A stretch of DNA of 64,000 nucleotides, taken from DATAEE01 sp036257535. Its GTDB lineage: Bacteria; Acidobacteriota; Vicinamibacteria; Vicinamibacterales; 2-12-FULL-66-21. Below are positions 24,605-35,586 of the stretch, one piece after another; positions within the stretch are counted from its first letter, which is position 1; the number at the start of each line of letters is the position of its first letter. The translations under genes were made by a program, and so were the position numbers. Location of the stretch: the NCBI GenBank assembly GCA_036257535.1, contig DATAFJ010000148.1, forward strand, positions 7,042-71,041, read 5' to 3'. The notes under the pieces are model-generated. The model ran no database searches, had not been told where the DNA came from, and worked only from the letters and a program-made list of their open reading frames with translations.

Positions 24605-25393
24605 CTACAGCACGCTCCGGATCAAACCCCCGTCCACCTGCAGCGTCGCACCGGTGATGTAGCCCGCTGCGTCGGAGAGCAAAAACGCAGCCGCGCGGCC
24701 GAACTCGTCCGGCTCTCCGTACCGCCCAAGCGGAATGGTTGCGATCGCGCGCTTGCGTTGTTCCTCGACCGGCACGCCGCCCCGCTTGGCGTTCCCTTCG
24801 TCGAGCTGCCGCAATCGATCCGTGTCGAGCCGCCCGGGAATGATCTGATTGACGCGGATCTTCGAACCCGCGAGCTCCAGCGCGAGCGTCTTCGCAAGCG
24901 CCGACACCGAGGCGCGCATGACCGTCGACAATCCGAGGTTTGGAATCGGTTCCTTGACGGACGACGAGGTCGAGACGAGGATCGCGCCGCCGCCGCGGCG
25001 CTGCATCGACGGCACCGCTCCCCGCACCATCCGCAGCACGCTGAACACGAGCAGATCCGCCGCCTCCTGCCACGCCGCGTCGTCGAACGAGATCGCGGCG
25101 CCGGCAGGCGGCCCGCCGGAGTTAGTGAACAGGAGATCAATGCCGCCGAAGCGTCGCTCCGTCGCCTCGGTCCACCGCGCGATGTCGTCGGCCGTACGGA
25201 CATCTGCCGCCATCGCGAACACGTCTCCGGCGGACCCGGTCAGGCGCTTCGCCGCCTCGCAGATCGCCGCCTCGTCGCGCGATGCAATCGAGACGGACGC
25301 ACCCTCACCGGCGAGCGCCTTCGCCACCGCGAACCCGAGGCCGCGGCTCGCCCCCGCGACCATTGCGACCTTGCCTTTCACACCGAGATCCAT
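24605..25393 (-). CDS. SDR-family oxidoreductase lacking the YxxxK motif
   Basis: 262-residue Rossmann-fold protein: AGASRGLGFAVAKALA near residue 13, NSGGPPAG near 90, and the C-terminal GRAAAFLLSDAAGYITGATLQVDGG. The catalytic Ser region reads VSTSSSVKEPIPNLGLSTVMRASV: where ordinary SDRs have YxxxK, this one has SxxxR. This variant is shared by a known subfamily of FabG-like SDRs, so it is not random decay, but its chemistry is uncertain. The gene start overlaps the end of the DHDPS-family gene by 16 bp, which makes the two a coupled catabolic unit, likely for a keto-acid or sugar acid. Confidence 0.85.
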   Translation of the reverse strand: MDLGVKGKVAMVAGASRGLGFAVAKALAGEGASVSIASRDEAAICEAAKRLTGSAGDVFAMAADVRTADDIARWTEATERRFGGIDLLFTNSGGPPAGAAISFDDAAWQEAADLLVFSVLRMVRGAVPSMQRRGGGAILVSTSSSVKEPIPNLGLSTVMRASVSALAKTLALELAGSKIRVNQIIPGRLDTDRLRQLDEGNAKRGGVPVEEQRKRAIATIPLGRYGEPDEFGRAAAFLLSDAAGYITGATLQVDGGLIRSVL

Positions 25394-26289
25394 ATCTTCT
25401 CCGGCTTGACCCAGTCGAGAACCCGGTCGAGCGCCTTTCGCGTCGTGTCATCGAGCCGCGCCGCGGGAGCCCGCGTGGCCGCGCTCGCCAGCGCGCCGCG
25501 GCGATGCAGCACCTCTTTGCGAATCGCCATCCCGATGCCTTCCTGGAACTCGAACCGCATGAGTGGCACGGCCTGATAGAAGACATCAGCCGCGTCATCC
25601 CCGCGCCCTTCGCGAAAAAGCGAGACGATCCGCACCAGAAGCTCGGGGTAGGCAAAGCCGGTCATCGCTCCAGTCGCGCCCGCCATCAGTTCTTCGAGAA
25701 GGAACACGCCTCCCAGGCCTCCGAAGATCCTCACTGTGAGATCTCCGCCAAGGCTTTCCAGAATGCGTGAAGTCTTGAACGGCGTCGGGGGATCTTCGAG
25801 CTTGATGGTTCGCGCTTTCGGAATCTCCCGCGCGACCCGCACGAGGAGCGCCGGCTCCATCGCGTAGCCGGAGATCGGCGGATAGTCCTGGATGACGATC
25901 TCGATGTCCACTGCCTCGGCGAGCGCCAGATAGTGCCGGACGACGGCATCGGAGTTGAGCTTGACCATGCGCGGCGGGCTCACCATGACGGCCGATGCGC
26001 CCGCTTCGCGCGCCTGGCGGCTGTAGCCGATACACGTCCGCGTGCCATCGGCGGTAGTTCCCGCAACGACTGGAACGCGGCCGTTCACTTCGTCGAGAAC
26101 GACTTCGAGCACGCGGGCGCGCTCCCGATCGTCTAGGCGCGCGACCTCGCCAGTCACGCCAAGCGCGGTGAGGCCGTTCACGCCCGCGTCCAGGAACAGC
26201 TTGACGACCCGCCTGAAGCTCGCCTCGTCGAGGTCGCCGTTCGGGCTGAACGGCGTGGGCAGTACGGAGTAGACGCCTTCGAAGGTCAT
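25378..26289 (-). CDS. DHDPS/N-acetylneuraminate lyase-family aldolase or dehydratase
   Basis: 303-residue TIM-barrel lyase of the class I Schiff-base type. Visible are the substrate carboxylate loop GVTGEVARLDDRER, the helper tyrosine in VIQDYPPISG, the Schiff-base lysine in RTIKLEDPP and GGLGGVFLLEEL. Members act on pyruvate-derived keto acids (dihydrodipicolinate, KDG, 2-keto-3-deoxy sugar acids). The partner SDR suggests catabolism, not lysine synthesis. ATG 26289 is chosen as the normal family start (MTFEGVYSVLPTPF); the frame is open further upstream but that stretch lies antisense to the TauE gene. TACAAT lies 11 nt upstream of the ATG. Confidence 0.87.
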   Translation of the reverse strand: MTFEGVYSVLPTPFSPNGDLDEASFRRVVKLFLDAGVNGLTALGVTGEVARLDDRERARVLEVVLDEVNGRVPVVAGTTADGTRTCIGYSRQAREAGASAVMVSPPRMVKLNSDAVVRHYLALAEAVDIEIVIQDYPPISGYAMEPALLVRVAREIPKARTIKLEDPPTPFKTSRILESLGGDLTVRIFGGLGGVFLLEELMAGATGAMTGFAYPELLVRIVSLFREGRGDDAADVFYQAVPLMRFEFQEGIGMAIRKEVLHRRGALASAATRAPAARLDDTTRKALDRVLDWVKPEKIWISV

Positions 26290-26361
26290 GGCAACGGTGC
26301 ATTGTAGGACGAAATCTAATAAGGCTATAAGGCCCCAGTCCTGATAACCTGTGGCACGACC

Positions 26362-27282
26362 ATGAACCCAATCACCGCACTTCTGGCGGCGCTCGGCGTG
26401 CTGACGGCGATGTATATCGCCGCCTGGGGGCGCGTCATCGCGGCGGTCCGCGGCTCGCGAGCCACAGCATCGACGCCGGCCACCGATGCACGATTTCCAA
26501 CGCCGGCTCACCTGGGCGTCGGCGCCGTTACGAACTTCTTCGACACACTGGGCATCGGCTCGTTCGCAACCACTACCGCGCTTTTCCGGTCGATGCGGAT
26601 GGTGCCGGATCGCATCATCCCCGGCACGCTGAACGTCGGGCACGCGCTGCCGACCATCACACAGGCCTTCATCTACACGGCAGTGATTCCGGTTGACGTG
26701 CTGACGCTCATCTCGATGATTGTTGCCGCGGTGCTCGGCTCGTGGCTCGGCGCCGGCGTCGTTTCAAAGTGGCCGAAGCGGAAGGTGCAGATTGGCATGG
26801 GCGTGGCGCTGCTCGTCGCCGCAACGCTGATGCTCATGACGCAGCTCAACCTCTTCCCGGCCGGCAGCGACGCGCTGGGCGTCCGCGGCGTGAAATTTAT
26901 CGTGGCCGTCGGCGGCAATTTCATGCTCGGCGCGCTGATGACGCTCGGCATCGGGCTCTACGCGCCCTGCATGATCCTCATCAGCCTGCTCGGAATGAAC
27001 CCGACCACGGCGTTCCCGATCATGATGGGGTCGTGCGCATTTCTGATGCCAGTCGGCAGTTTCCGATTCATCCGCGAACAGTCTTACAGCCTGCGCGCGG
27101 CGCTCGGGCTGGCGATCGGTGGGATTCCGGGCGTGCTGCTGGCCGCATACATCGTCAAGTCGCTTCCGCTCTACGCCGTTCGATGGCTCGTCATCATCGT
27201 CGTCGTCTATACAGCCGTGACGATGCTCAGGTCCGCGTTCGCCGAGCAGCGCGAGGGCGCCGGGGCGGCAGCAGAAGCGTGA
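26362..27282 (+). CDS. TauE/SafE-family (TSUP) membrane permease
   Basis: Anion exporter-like membrane protein of 306 residues with about eight hydrophobic segments (for example VDVLTLISMIVAAVLGSWLGAG, RWLVIIVVVYTAVTML). The repeated motif GVGAVTNFFDTLGIGSFATTTAL near the first third is the family hallmark. Members transport sulfite, sulfoacetate or related organosulfur anions; no sulfur gene lies next to it, so the substrate is open. It is divergent from the DHDPS/SDR pair (72-bp gap with TATAAG and GATAAC as possible -10 elements) and followed after 46 bp by the amidohydrolase. Confidence 0.87.
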   Translation: MNPITALLAALGVLTAMYIAAWGRVIAAVRGSRATASTPATDARFPTPAHLGVGAVTNFFDTLGIGSFATTTALFRSMRMVPDRIIPGTLNVGHALPTITQAFIYTAVIPVDVLTLISMIVAAVLGSWLGAGVVSKWPKRKVQIGMGVALLVAATLMLMTQLNLFPAGSDALGVRGVKFIVAVGGNFMLGALMTLGIGLYAPCMILISLLGMNPTTAFPIMMGSCAFLMPVGSFRFIREQSYSLRAALGLAIGGIPGVLLAAYIVKSLPLYAVRWLVIIVVVYTAVTMLRSAFAEQREGAGAAAEA

Positions 27283-27290
27283 AGTCGAGG

Positions 27291-27304
27291 GAGGCTGAAG
27301 CCTC
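27291..27304. repeat. Small palindrome GAGGCT-GA-AGCCTC in an intercistronic gap
   Basis: Perfect 6-bp arms with a 2-nt centre, followed by GCGCCAC. It sits 8 bp after the TauE stop and 24 bp before the amidohydrolase start. Related palindromes occur at 40526 and 47347. Confidence 0.6.
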
Positions 27305-27328
27305 GCGCCACCTGCTCAGGAGAAAACC

Positions 27329-28963
27329 ATGCGTAGACGTGTCGTCGGAATCGGCATCGCATACGTGGCGCTTCTCGCGCCCGCGCTCGTCGCGCAGCAG
27401 CCGCCGCGGCGACAGGGCCCGCCCGCCGAATCGCTGACGCCCGCTCCGGCGCGAGGCAGCGACGAAGGCAACGGGCCGTTCAAGACGCTCGTCATCCGCG
27501 GCGCGATCCTGATCGATGGCACCGGCGCGCCGCCTGTCGGCCCCGTGGACATCGTCGTCGAGGGAAATAAGATTCAGGCCGTGCGCAGCGCGGGCACGCC
27601 TGGCCTTCCGCCGCGACCGAACCGCGCGCCGGAGAAACCCGAGCACGAGATCGACGCGACCGGCATGTATGTCCTCCCCGGGTTCGTGTCGATGCACGAA
27701 CACGCCGGCGGTGCGCCGAAGAACCCGGACGCAGAGTATCCGTTCAAGCTCTGGCTCGCGCATGGCGTGACGACGGTCCGAGGCGTGCCGCTCGCCGCGA
27801 ACGACTGGGTGGTCACGGAGCGTGAGCGCAGCAACCGCAACGAGATCGTCGCGCCCCGCCTCGTGAACTACCAGCGCCCCGGAGCTGGCTGGGACAAAGG
27901 CCAGCCGGACACGCCGGAGGCCGCGCGAGCGTGGGTGCAGTGGGCGGCGCAGAACGGCGTCGAAGGGCTGAAGCTCGGCGCTCAGCGGCCCGAGATCATG
28001 GCGGCGCTGCTCGACGAGGCAAAACAGCTCGGCCTCGGTTCGACCGCGCACCTGCAGCAGACCGGCGTGGCCCAGATGAACGCGCTCGACGCCGCGAAGC
28101 TCGGGCTCGGGACCGTGACGCACTTCTACGGCCATTTCGAAGCGCTGCTGAAGGACTACGTCGTGCAGCCCTGGCCGGTCGACCAGATCAATGACGACGA
28201 GCAGATGCGCTTCGGCCAGGTGGCCCGGTTGTGGGACAAGATTCACGCGCCGGGCGGGCCCGAATGGAAGGAGTACCTCGCAGCGCACCGAAAGCTCGGG
28301 ACCGTGTTCGATCCGACGATGACCGCCTATGCGGCGGGACGCGATCTGATGCGGATGCGCAATGCCGACTGGCACCCGAAGTACTCGCTGCCGTCGCTGA
28401 TGGAGTTCTACTCGCCGAGCCGCAGTAATCACGGTTCGTATTGGTACTACTGGACGCTGGACGACGAGATCGCCTGGCGCAACTTCTACCAGGTCTGGTT
28501 CAAGCTGCTCAACGACTACAAGAAGATGGGCGGGCGCGTCACCGTGAGCGCGGACACGGCGTTCATCTACAACACGTACGGCTTCGGCAACATCCACGAG
28601 ATGGAGTTGCTGCAGGAGGCCGGCTTCCATCCGCTCGAGGTCATCCAGGCCGCGACGTTCAACGGCGCGCGCACGATCGCCGAACCGGCGGGCAAGCCGA
28701 TCGACCGCGGCGTGGTCCGTGCGGGCCTTCTCGCCGACATGATCATCGTCGACCAGAACCCGCTGAAGAACGTGAAGGTGTTCTACGGGACCGGAGCGCT
28801 GCGCCTCAACGATCAGACCGGCAAGCCCGAGTGGATCGGCGGCATCAAGTACACGATCAAGGACGGCATCGTCTACGACGCAAAGAAGCTTCTCGCCGAC
28901 GTCGGGGCGATGGTCGACAAACAGAAACAGAACGGCCGTCGGACGACGACGGCACAGCGCTAG
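27329..28963 (+). CDS. Secreted amidohydrolase, paralogue 1
   Basis: Metal-dependent hydrolase of the amidohydrolase superfamily, 544 residues, signal peptide about 1-22 (ends at LVAQ). An N-terminal composite domain (VIRGAILIDGTGAPP) leads to the first metal motif FVSMHEHAGG (HxH), with further histidines in AHLQQTG and VTHFYGHFE, an aspartate in VSADTAF, and the late stretch FHPLEVIQAATFNGART. The reaction could be hydrolysis of a cyclic amide, dipeptide or other C-N bond; substrate unknown. A closely similar paralogue is encoded at 43487-45127. RBS AGGAG lies 8 nt upstream. The 3' end overlaps the convergent methyltransferase gene by 4 bp. Confidence 0.88.
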   Translation: MRRRVVGIGIAYVALLAPALVAQQPPRRQGPPAESLTPAPARGSDEGNGPFKTLVIRGAILIDGTGAPPVGPVDIVVEGNKIQAVRSAGTPGLPPRPNRAPEKPEHEIDATGMYVLPGFVSMHEHAGGAPKNPDAEYPFKLWLAHGVTTVRGVPLAANDWVVTERERSNRNEIVAPRLVNYQRPGAGWDKGQPDTPEAARAWVQWAAQNGVEGLKLGAQRPEIMAALLDEAKQLGLGSTAHLQQTGVAQMNALDAAKLGLGTVTHFYGHFEALLKDYVVQPWPVDQINDDEQMRFGQVARLWDKIHAPGGPEWKEYLAAHRKLGTVFDPTMTAYAAGRDLMRMRNADWHPKYSLPSLMEFYSPSRSNHGSYWYYWTLDDEIAWRNFYQVWFKLLNDYKKMGGRVTVSADTAFIYNTYGFGNIHEMELLQEAGFHPLEVIQAATFNGARTIAEPAGKPIDRGVVRAGLLADMIIVDQNPLKNVKVFYGTGALRLNDQTGKPEWIGGIKYTIKDGIVYDAKKLLADVGAMVDKQKQNGRRTTTAQR

Positions 28964-29442
28964 CCTCGCGAGCGAACACGCCAGCGACCGACGTGTCGGC
29001 GATAGTCTGCGTAGTCGTCGCCGAACAGCCGCGCGAGCGTGGGCTCTTCGTAGAAGAGTACGAACAGGTGCGTCGTCAGGGCGAAGGCTGACGTGAACGC
29101 CAGCAGCGCGAGCGACTCGTAGTAGAGCGACGCGCCTGCAAGCGCGGTAATCCCGCCGACGTACATCGGGTTTCGCACGATCGAATACGGCCCGCGGACC
29201 ACGAGCCTGCGTGGCGGGTCGAACGGGGCGGGCGTACCCTTTCCGGCCACAGCGAACGTCACTACACACCAGAGCGCCAGTGCCAACCCGAGCACGACCA
29301 CGATCGCGCCGGCGACCTGAACTGGGCCGACCGGTCGCACGCTGTTGATGCCGGCCAGCTCCAGCACGCGTGCCGGCAGGAAGACCAGAAAGAAGGACAG
29401 GAACACGGTGGCGTACGACAGCCCGCGCATCAGGGGAAACAT
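28960..29442 (-). CDS. Isoprenylcysteine carboxyl methyltransferase-like membrane protein
   Basis: 160 residues with about four membrane segments and the ICMT/PEMT signature RGPYSIVRNPMYVGG followed by EEPTLARLFGDDYADYRR. Bacterial members methylate lipids or small hydrophobic thiols or are of unknown function; S-adenosylmethionine as donor follows from the family. GAGGAG lies upstream of ATG 29442. It is probably co-transcribed with the membrane gene upstream (33-bp gap). Confidence 0.83.
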   Translation of the reverse strand: MFPLMRGLSYATVFLSFFLVFLPARVLELAGINSVRPVGPVQVAGAIVVVLGLALALWCVVTFAVAGKGTPAPFDPPRRLVVRGPYSIVRNPMYVGGITALAGASLYYESLALLAFTSAFALTTHLFVLFYEEPTLARLFGDDYADYRRHVGRWRVRSRG

Positions 29443-29475
29443 GTTTGCTCCTCGTGGGATGGGCGTTCGGTGCCC

Positions 29476-29886
29476 CTATCGAGTACTACGAGGAGCGGCC
29501 TTCGATCGTCGCACGCGCGACCGGACGAGGAGGACGATGCCGAGGGTAAGCACGCCGAGCATGATCAGGTGATAGACGTCGTTGAGGAGCGTCCTCGGGA
29601 GAATACCGAGGCCGACCGCCACCATGGTCATCAACAGCCCCGCCATCGAAACGGCGTGTGCGGTGACCGTGGCGCCACGCGCCGCCTGTTTGCCGCTCAA
29701 GATCCCATACGCTGCGATCGCGAAGCTCATGGCCGAGACCGCTTCGACGAGCATCGCAGGGATCACGAGCGGCTCGTGAATCGTCGCAAAGCCGAGGGGA
29801 ATCGGCCGGCCGCGATGTGCGGCGGCGCCGAGCGCGAACGCGGCGGCGTTGAAGGGCGTCAGGTATCTGAAGATCGGGTGCAGCAC
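29476..29886 (-). CDS. Small four-helix membrane protein
   Basis: About 136 residues with four hydrophobic segments (FNAAAFALGAAAH, LVIPAMLVEAVSAMSFAIAAYGIL, AHAVSMAGLLMTMVAVGLGIL, DVYHLIMLGVLTLGIVLLV) and a basic tail. I do not recognise a named family. GTG 29886 is my best start; the frame continues upstream to 29961 but that would overlap the start of the divergent gene at 29928. It precedes the ICMT-like gene in the same direction. Confidence 0.6.
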   Translation of the reverse strand: MLHPIFRYLTPFNAAAFALGAAAHRGRPIPLGFATIHEPLVIPAMLVEAVSAMSFAIAAYGILSGKQAARGATVTAHAVSMAGLLMTMVAVGLGILPRTLLNDVYHLIMLGVLTLGIVLLVRSRVRRSKAAPRSTR

Positions 29887-29927
29887 CGGATGATGGCGGC
29901 GATGATCATACGCTACACTCGCTTCGA

Positions 29928-31553
29928 GTGGTCTGTGCCTGTCTGTCGCTGCTGCTCGCAATAGCGGCCGCCAATGCGCCGCAGCCGGCCGAGGCTCGCC
30001 GGCCCGCCCTGCTCCTCGTCATCGACCAGGGGCATCTCTCGCGTGAGTCCGTACCGGAGATGCTCGACGCCATCGAAACTGTCCTGACCGCGACGCGCGG
30101 GGCAGAAACCAGGGCCGTCATCGTCTCCGGGCGCCGGCTGGTCTACCCCGATGCCACACGCGAGGCGCTCGAGGGTTCGTTGTCCGGCACCGAGGGCTTC
30201 TACGATCAGCCGCGTCGGTTCGGGATGAGCGACGCGGAAGCCCGCGAGATCGTTCGTGGAAACGAGAGCGTCCGCGACGCCGTTCGACGGAGGGGCGGGG
30301 GCGCGGATGTCGTCGTCAACGCGCGCGTGTTGATCGAGGAGGTTCAGGAGCTGGGTGAGGCGACGCTCGCCTCGATCACATCGGTTCTTGCAACGGGTCC
30401 TCGCGATGAGGTCGCGGTCATTGTGAGCGACCGGCCCGTTTTCTTCCGGGCGCCAGACGAGAAGATCATCGAGCGGCTCGGCGCCCAGCTCCGCGGCCCG
30501 AAACGGCTGGTCATCGTTCCGGTACAGCCGTCACGCTCGATCGATTCGGGCGATCAGCTCCTGGACGGATTTCGCCTGCTCTCGTCGCTGCCGAATACCA
30601 CCGTCGTGAGTCTGTCGTCGCCTGGAGCCACGTCGGAGCTGACCAGGATCCTGGAACCTCCTTCCACCGCGAAAAGCGCGCTGCCTCCGGCAGCAGATCC
30701 GTCGCCCGGCCGAACGGGTTCGACCGTGGACCAGTTGGTCGACCGTGCATCGTCCCGCGTCGTCCGTTTCTCCGAAGGAGCGTCGTTTCTCGTCGCCAGC
30801 GAGGACTACACCCAGGAAGTCAAGTCGCGCGCGGGCTCTTTCAACCTGCCGCCGACCGCAACCGCAGGAATCACGATCGAGAAACGCCGGCTCGAGTCGG
30901 AGGTGGCGCTCGTTCAGCTCGTCGATCGAGAAGTCTGGCTCCTCGCGCGCGACGTCGTGTACGTCGACGGCAAGCCGGTGCCGGACTCCCAGCGGCAGCG
31001 CATTCCGTCCGCGAAGTCCCCCTCCACCGACGCCGCGGTCCGCGACTTCGAGGCGATCGCGCAGGCCGGCGCGCGCTTCAATATCGGCCCGATCCAGCGG
31101 AACCTGAGTGTTCCCACGCTGGCGCTGTGGTTTCTGACGCCGAAGATGAAGCAGCAGTTTCAGTTCGATCACGTCGGCCGCGAGAAGGTGGAGGGGGTCG
31201 ATTGCGACGTGATCAGATTCAAGGAACTAGGCAAGGGAATGCTTCAGGTAGACGGCAATCCCGTGCCGGCGAGCGGGCGGTACTGGGTCGCTTCCGGCAC
31301 GGGGGACGTTGTAAAGACGGAGCTTCTGCTGGCGAGAACCTGGTCTGGAGGCCGCACGACCTCGGACACCTCGTCGGGTGGACGCGCGAGGATCGTCGTC
31401 ACCTACCGGTTCGAGCAGCCGGTCGACAGCTGGGTGCCGGCCGAGATGGAAGAATTCTACGCCGGCGTGGGCGGCCGGCTGGCGGAGTGGGTCGTCGGCA
31501 AAGCGAAGTATTCTGACTACCGGCGCTTCGGCGTCGAAACGCGGATCAGGTAA
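29928..31553 (+). CDS. Large secreted protein with VWA-like N-terminal part, function unknown
   Basis: 541 residues; the GTG at 29928 starts a signal peptide (CACLSLLLAIAAANA). The first 200 residues have the alternating strand/helix pattern and wording (ALLLVIDQGHLSRESVPEMLDAIETVL, EVAVIVSDRPVFF) of the VWFA-related domain common in acidobacterial secreted proteins, but without a DxSxS metal site. The second half is beta-rich (LWFLTPKMKQQFQFDHVGREKVEGVDCDVIRFKE; TGDVVKTELLLA), reminiscent of outer-membrane-associated lipoprotein carriers. TACACT lies 8 nt before the start. The second orphan permease starts 31 bp downstream, so they may be co-transcribed. Confidence 0.7.
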   Translation: MVCACLSLLLAIAAANAPQPAEARRPALLLVIDQGHLSRESVPEMLDAIETVLTATRGAETRAVIVSGRRLVYPDATREALEGSLSGTEGFYDQPRRFGMSDAEAREIVRGNESVRDAVRRRGGGADVVVNARVLIEEVQELGEATLASITSVLATGPRDEVAVIVSDRPVFFRAPDEKIIERLGAQLRGPKRLVIVPVQPSRSIDSGDQLLDGFRLLSSLPNTTVVSLSSPGATSELTRILEPPSTAKSALPPAADPSPGRTGSTVDQLVDRASSRVVRFSEGASFLVASEDYTQEVKSRAGSFNLPPTATAGITIEKRRLESEVALVQLVDREVWLLARDVVYVDGKPVPDSQRQRIPSAKSPSTDAAVRDFEAIAQAGARFNIGPIQRNLSVPTLALWFLTPKMKQQFQFDHVGREKVEGVDCDVIRFKELGKGMLQVDGNPVPASGRYWVASGTGDVVKTELLLARTWSGGRTTSDTSSGGRARIVVTYRFEQPVDSWVPAEMEEFYAGVGGRLAEWVVGKAKYSDYRRFGVETRIR

Positions 31554-31584
31554 ACCGCCACAGCCTGTCACCCGTCAAAGGACC

Positions 31585-34107
<2,523 letters not shown>

Positions 34108-34135
34108 CGCCGAATGCCGAGTGCCTAATGCCGGC
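34108..34135. repeat. Heptad tandem array, unit TGCCGAA, four copies
   Basis: Begins at the base after the permease stop codon. Units: CGCCGAA, TGCCGAG, TGCCTAA, TGCCGGC. A TAAAAT hexamer (34146-34151) and the J-domain gene start (34162) follow. Confidence 0.8.
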
Positions 34136-34161
34136 CGGGCCGCGGTAAAATCCCTGCCAGC

Positions 34162-34725
34162 ATGGCAGACGACAAACCCATCGATTACTACGATCTCCTG
34201 CAGGTCAGCTCGACCGCCGAACCGGAGACCATTCACCGCGTCTACCGGCTGCTGGCGCAGCGCTATCATCCCGACAACCAGGAGACCGGAAACGAGGGCC
34301 GCTTTCGCGCGCTTCACGACGCCTACACGGTGCTCAGCGACCCCGAGAAGCGGGCGCGCTACGACATCTCGTACGAGCGGGCGCGGCAGGAGCGCTGGCG
34401 CCTGGTGGAAACAGGGGCGAAGGCGGAGAACGATTTCGAGGCCGAGCAACTCGTCCGCCTGACGGTCCTGGAGGTGCTCTATACCCGGCGCCGCGTCGAC
34501 CCTGCCGACCCCGGCACGTACACGACAGACCTCGAGAGCATGACCGGCCGGCCGCGTGAACACCTGGAGTTCACGCTCTGGTATCTCCTGCAGAGGAAGC
34601 TGGTTCTCCGCGACGACTCGTCGCGCTTCGTGATCACCGCCGACGGGGCGGACTACCTGGAGCAGAACTACCGGGCGAGCCTTCTGCGGCCGCGTCTGCC
34701 GGCTGCGAGGGAGGAGACAACGTAG
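34162..34725 (+). CDS. J-domain (DnaJ-like) protein
   Basis: 187 residues. The J-domain spans about residues 7-72 with the essential HPD in QRYHPDNQE and the closing helix DPEKRARYD. The rest is not the DnaJ zinc or substrate domain but a helical/winged-helix-like region (LEFTLWYLLQRKLVLRDDSSRFVITADGADYLEQNY). It should stimulate a DnaK-type Hsp70 on a specific client. TAAAAT lies 10 nt before the ATG. The last 92 bp overlap the convergent secreted-protein gene. Confidence 0.85.
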   Translation: MADDKPIDYYDLLQVSSTAEPETIHRVYRLLAQRYHPDNQETGNEGRFRALHDAYTVLSDPEKRARYDISYERARQERWRLVETGAKAENDFEAEQLVRLTVLEVLYTRRRVDPADPGTYTTDLESMTGRPREHLEFTLWYLLQRKLVLRDDSSRFVITADGADYLEQNYRASLLRPRLPAAREETT

Positions 34726-35542
34726 GTTCCGGCGCGGCCCCGAGCCGGTATCCCCAGTACCGCACCGCGTAGCGTGTGTGGAACGTTCGAAAGAGCAGCG
34801 TGCGACCCTGGGCCTCCGCCGTGAGCTCGCGCGGGAGCCAGGAGCCGTCATGCGGCTGCTGATTGACGCGCAGCCAGCTCCCCTGCCAGATGCGGGCGAT
34901 CAACCCCCAGCCAACCGACACTGCGGAATCCAGGCGCGCCTCGACTCGTACGACGTGGCCCGCATCGGTCGCCCACACGCGACCTCGCATCACGCGGACG
35001 AAGCGCCCGACCCGGCTCTGAAGGTGCGCGCCAGGCCGCGGCTCGAACGAGAGAACGGTTGCCTGATGCCCGTCGACCGTTTCGCGCCCTTCGATCTTCA
35101 CGACAAGGCCGCGCCGCAGATCCTCGACCGCCGCGCGCCGGCGCTGGCTCGCGCTCGTCGATCTGGACTCTACGTCCTCGCGGTCGCGCTCGCGGCGCTC
35201 CTCGTCTTCCTCGCGCTCATCTTCGCTGGGTGGTTTGCCGTTGACGGACACGAGGCGGCTGTCGGGCTCGCCGCCCTTGGGGGCAGGAGAGACGAGGTAG
35301 ACGCGCGTCTCGCGTTCCTCCTCCCCGCCAGAACGATCCAGCTTGATCTCCGTGTCCTCCTCGAAGTATCCGTACTTTTCCAGCCGTGCCCGGGACTCGA
35401 CGAGCCGATCGCGAATGCGCGCGGCCAGCCGCTGGGCTTCATCCGAGCTCTGCGCGACAACGGCCGAGCCCGGCCCGCCGCAGGCAAGGACGACGACGGC
35501 CACGAACGAGGCGAGGGGTCGGAGCCCCAGTGCTCTGCGCAT
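34634..35542 (-). CDS. Secreted protein of unknown function with charged low-complexity segment
   Basis: 302 residues; the signal peptide ends near AVVAQ. The N-terminal part (LAARIRDRLVESRARLEKYGYFEEDTEIKLD) is helical, followed by a highly charged Glu/Arg stretch (about 105-140), then a beta-rich domain (LVVKIEGRETVDGHQATVLSFEPRPG; VWATDAGHVVRVEARL) that resembles outer-membrane lipoprotein-sorting folds. TACGAT lies 8 nt upstream of the ATG, within the same TACGATAGTC decamer as before the gene at 11424. It overlaps the J-domain gene end-to-end by 92 bp, unusually long, so the C-terminal 30 residues deserve caution. Confidence 0.65.
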   Translation of the reverse strand: MRRALGLRPLASFVAVVVLACGGPGSAVVAQSSDEAQRLAARIRDRLVESRARLEKYGYFEEDTEIKLDRSGGEEERETRVYLVSPAPKGGEPDSRLVSVNGKPPSEDEREEDEERRERDREDVESRSTSASQRRRAAVEDLRRGLVVKIEGRETVDGHQATVLSFEPRPGAHLQSRVGRFVRVMRGRVWATDAGHVVRVEARLDSAVSVGWGLIARIWQGSWLRVNQQPHDGSWLPRELTAEAQGRTLLFRTFHTRYAVRYWGYRLGAAPEPTLSPPSQPADAAAEGSPGSSAPGSPPRRR

Positions 35543-35586
35543 CCATGACTATCGTAACCTGTCGTCGGCCCCCCGCCCGGCGCGGG

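Noticed and set aside
27227..29269. Minus-strand open frame of 680 codons
   Set aside because: Antisense to the amidohydrolase and without any domain; composition typical of a shadow frame.
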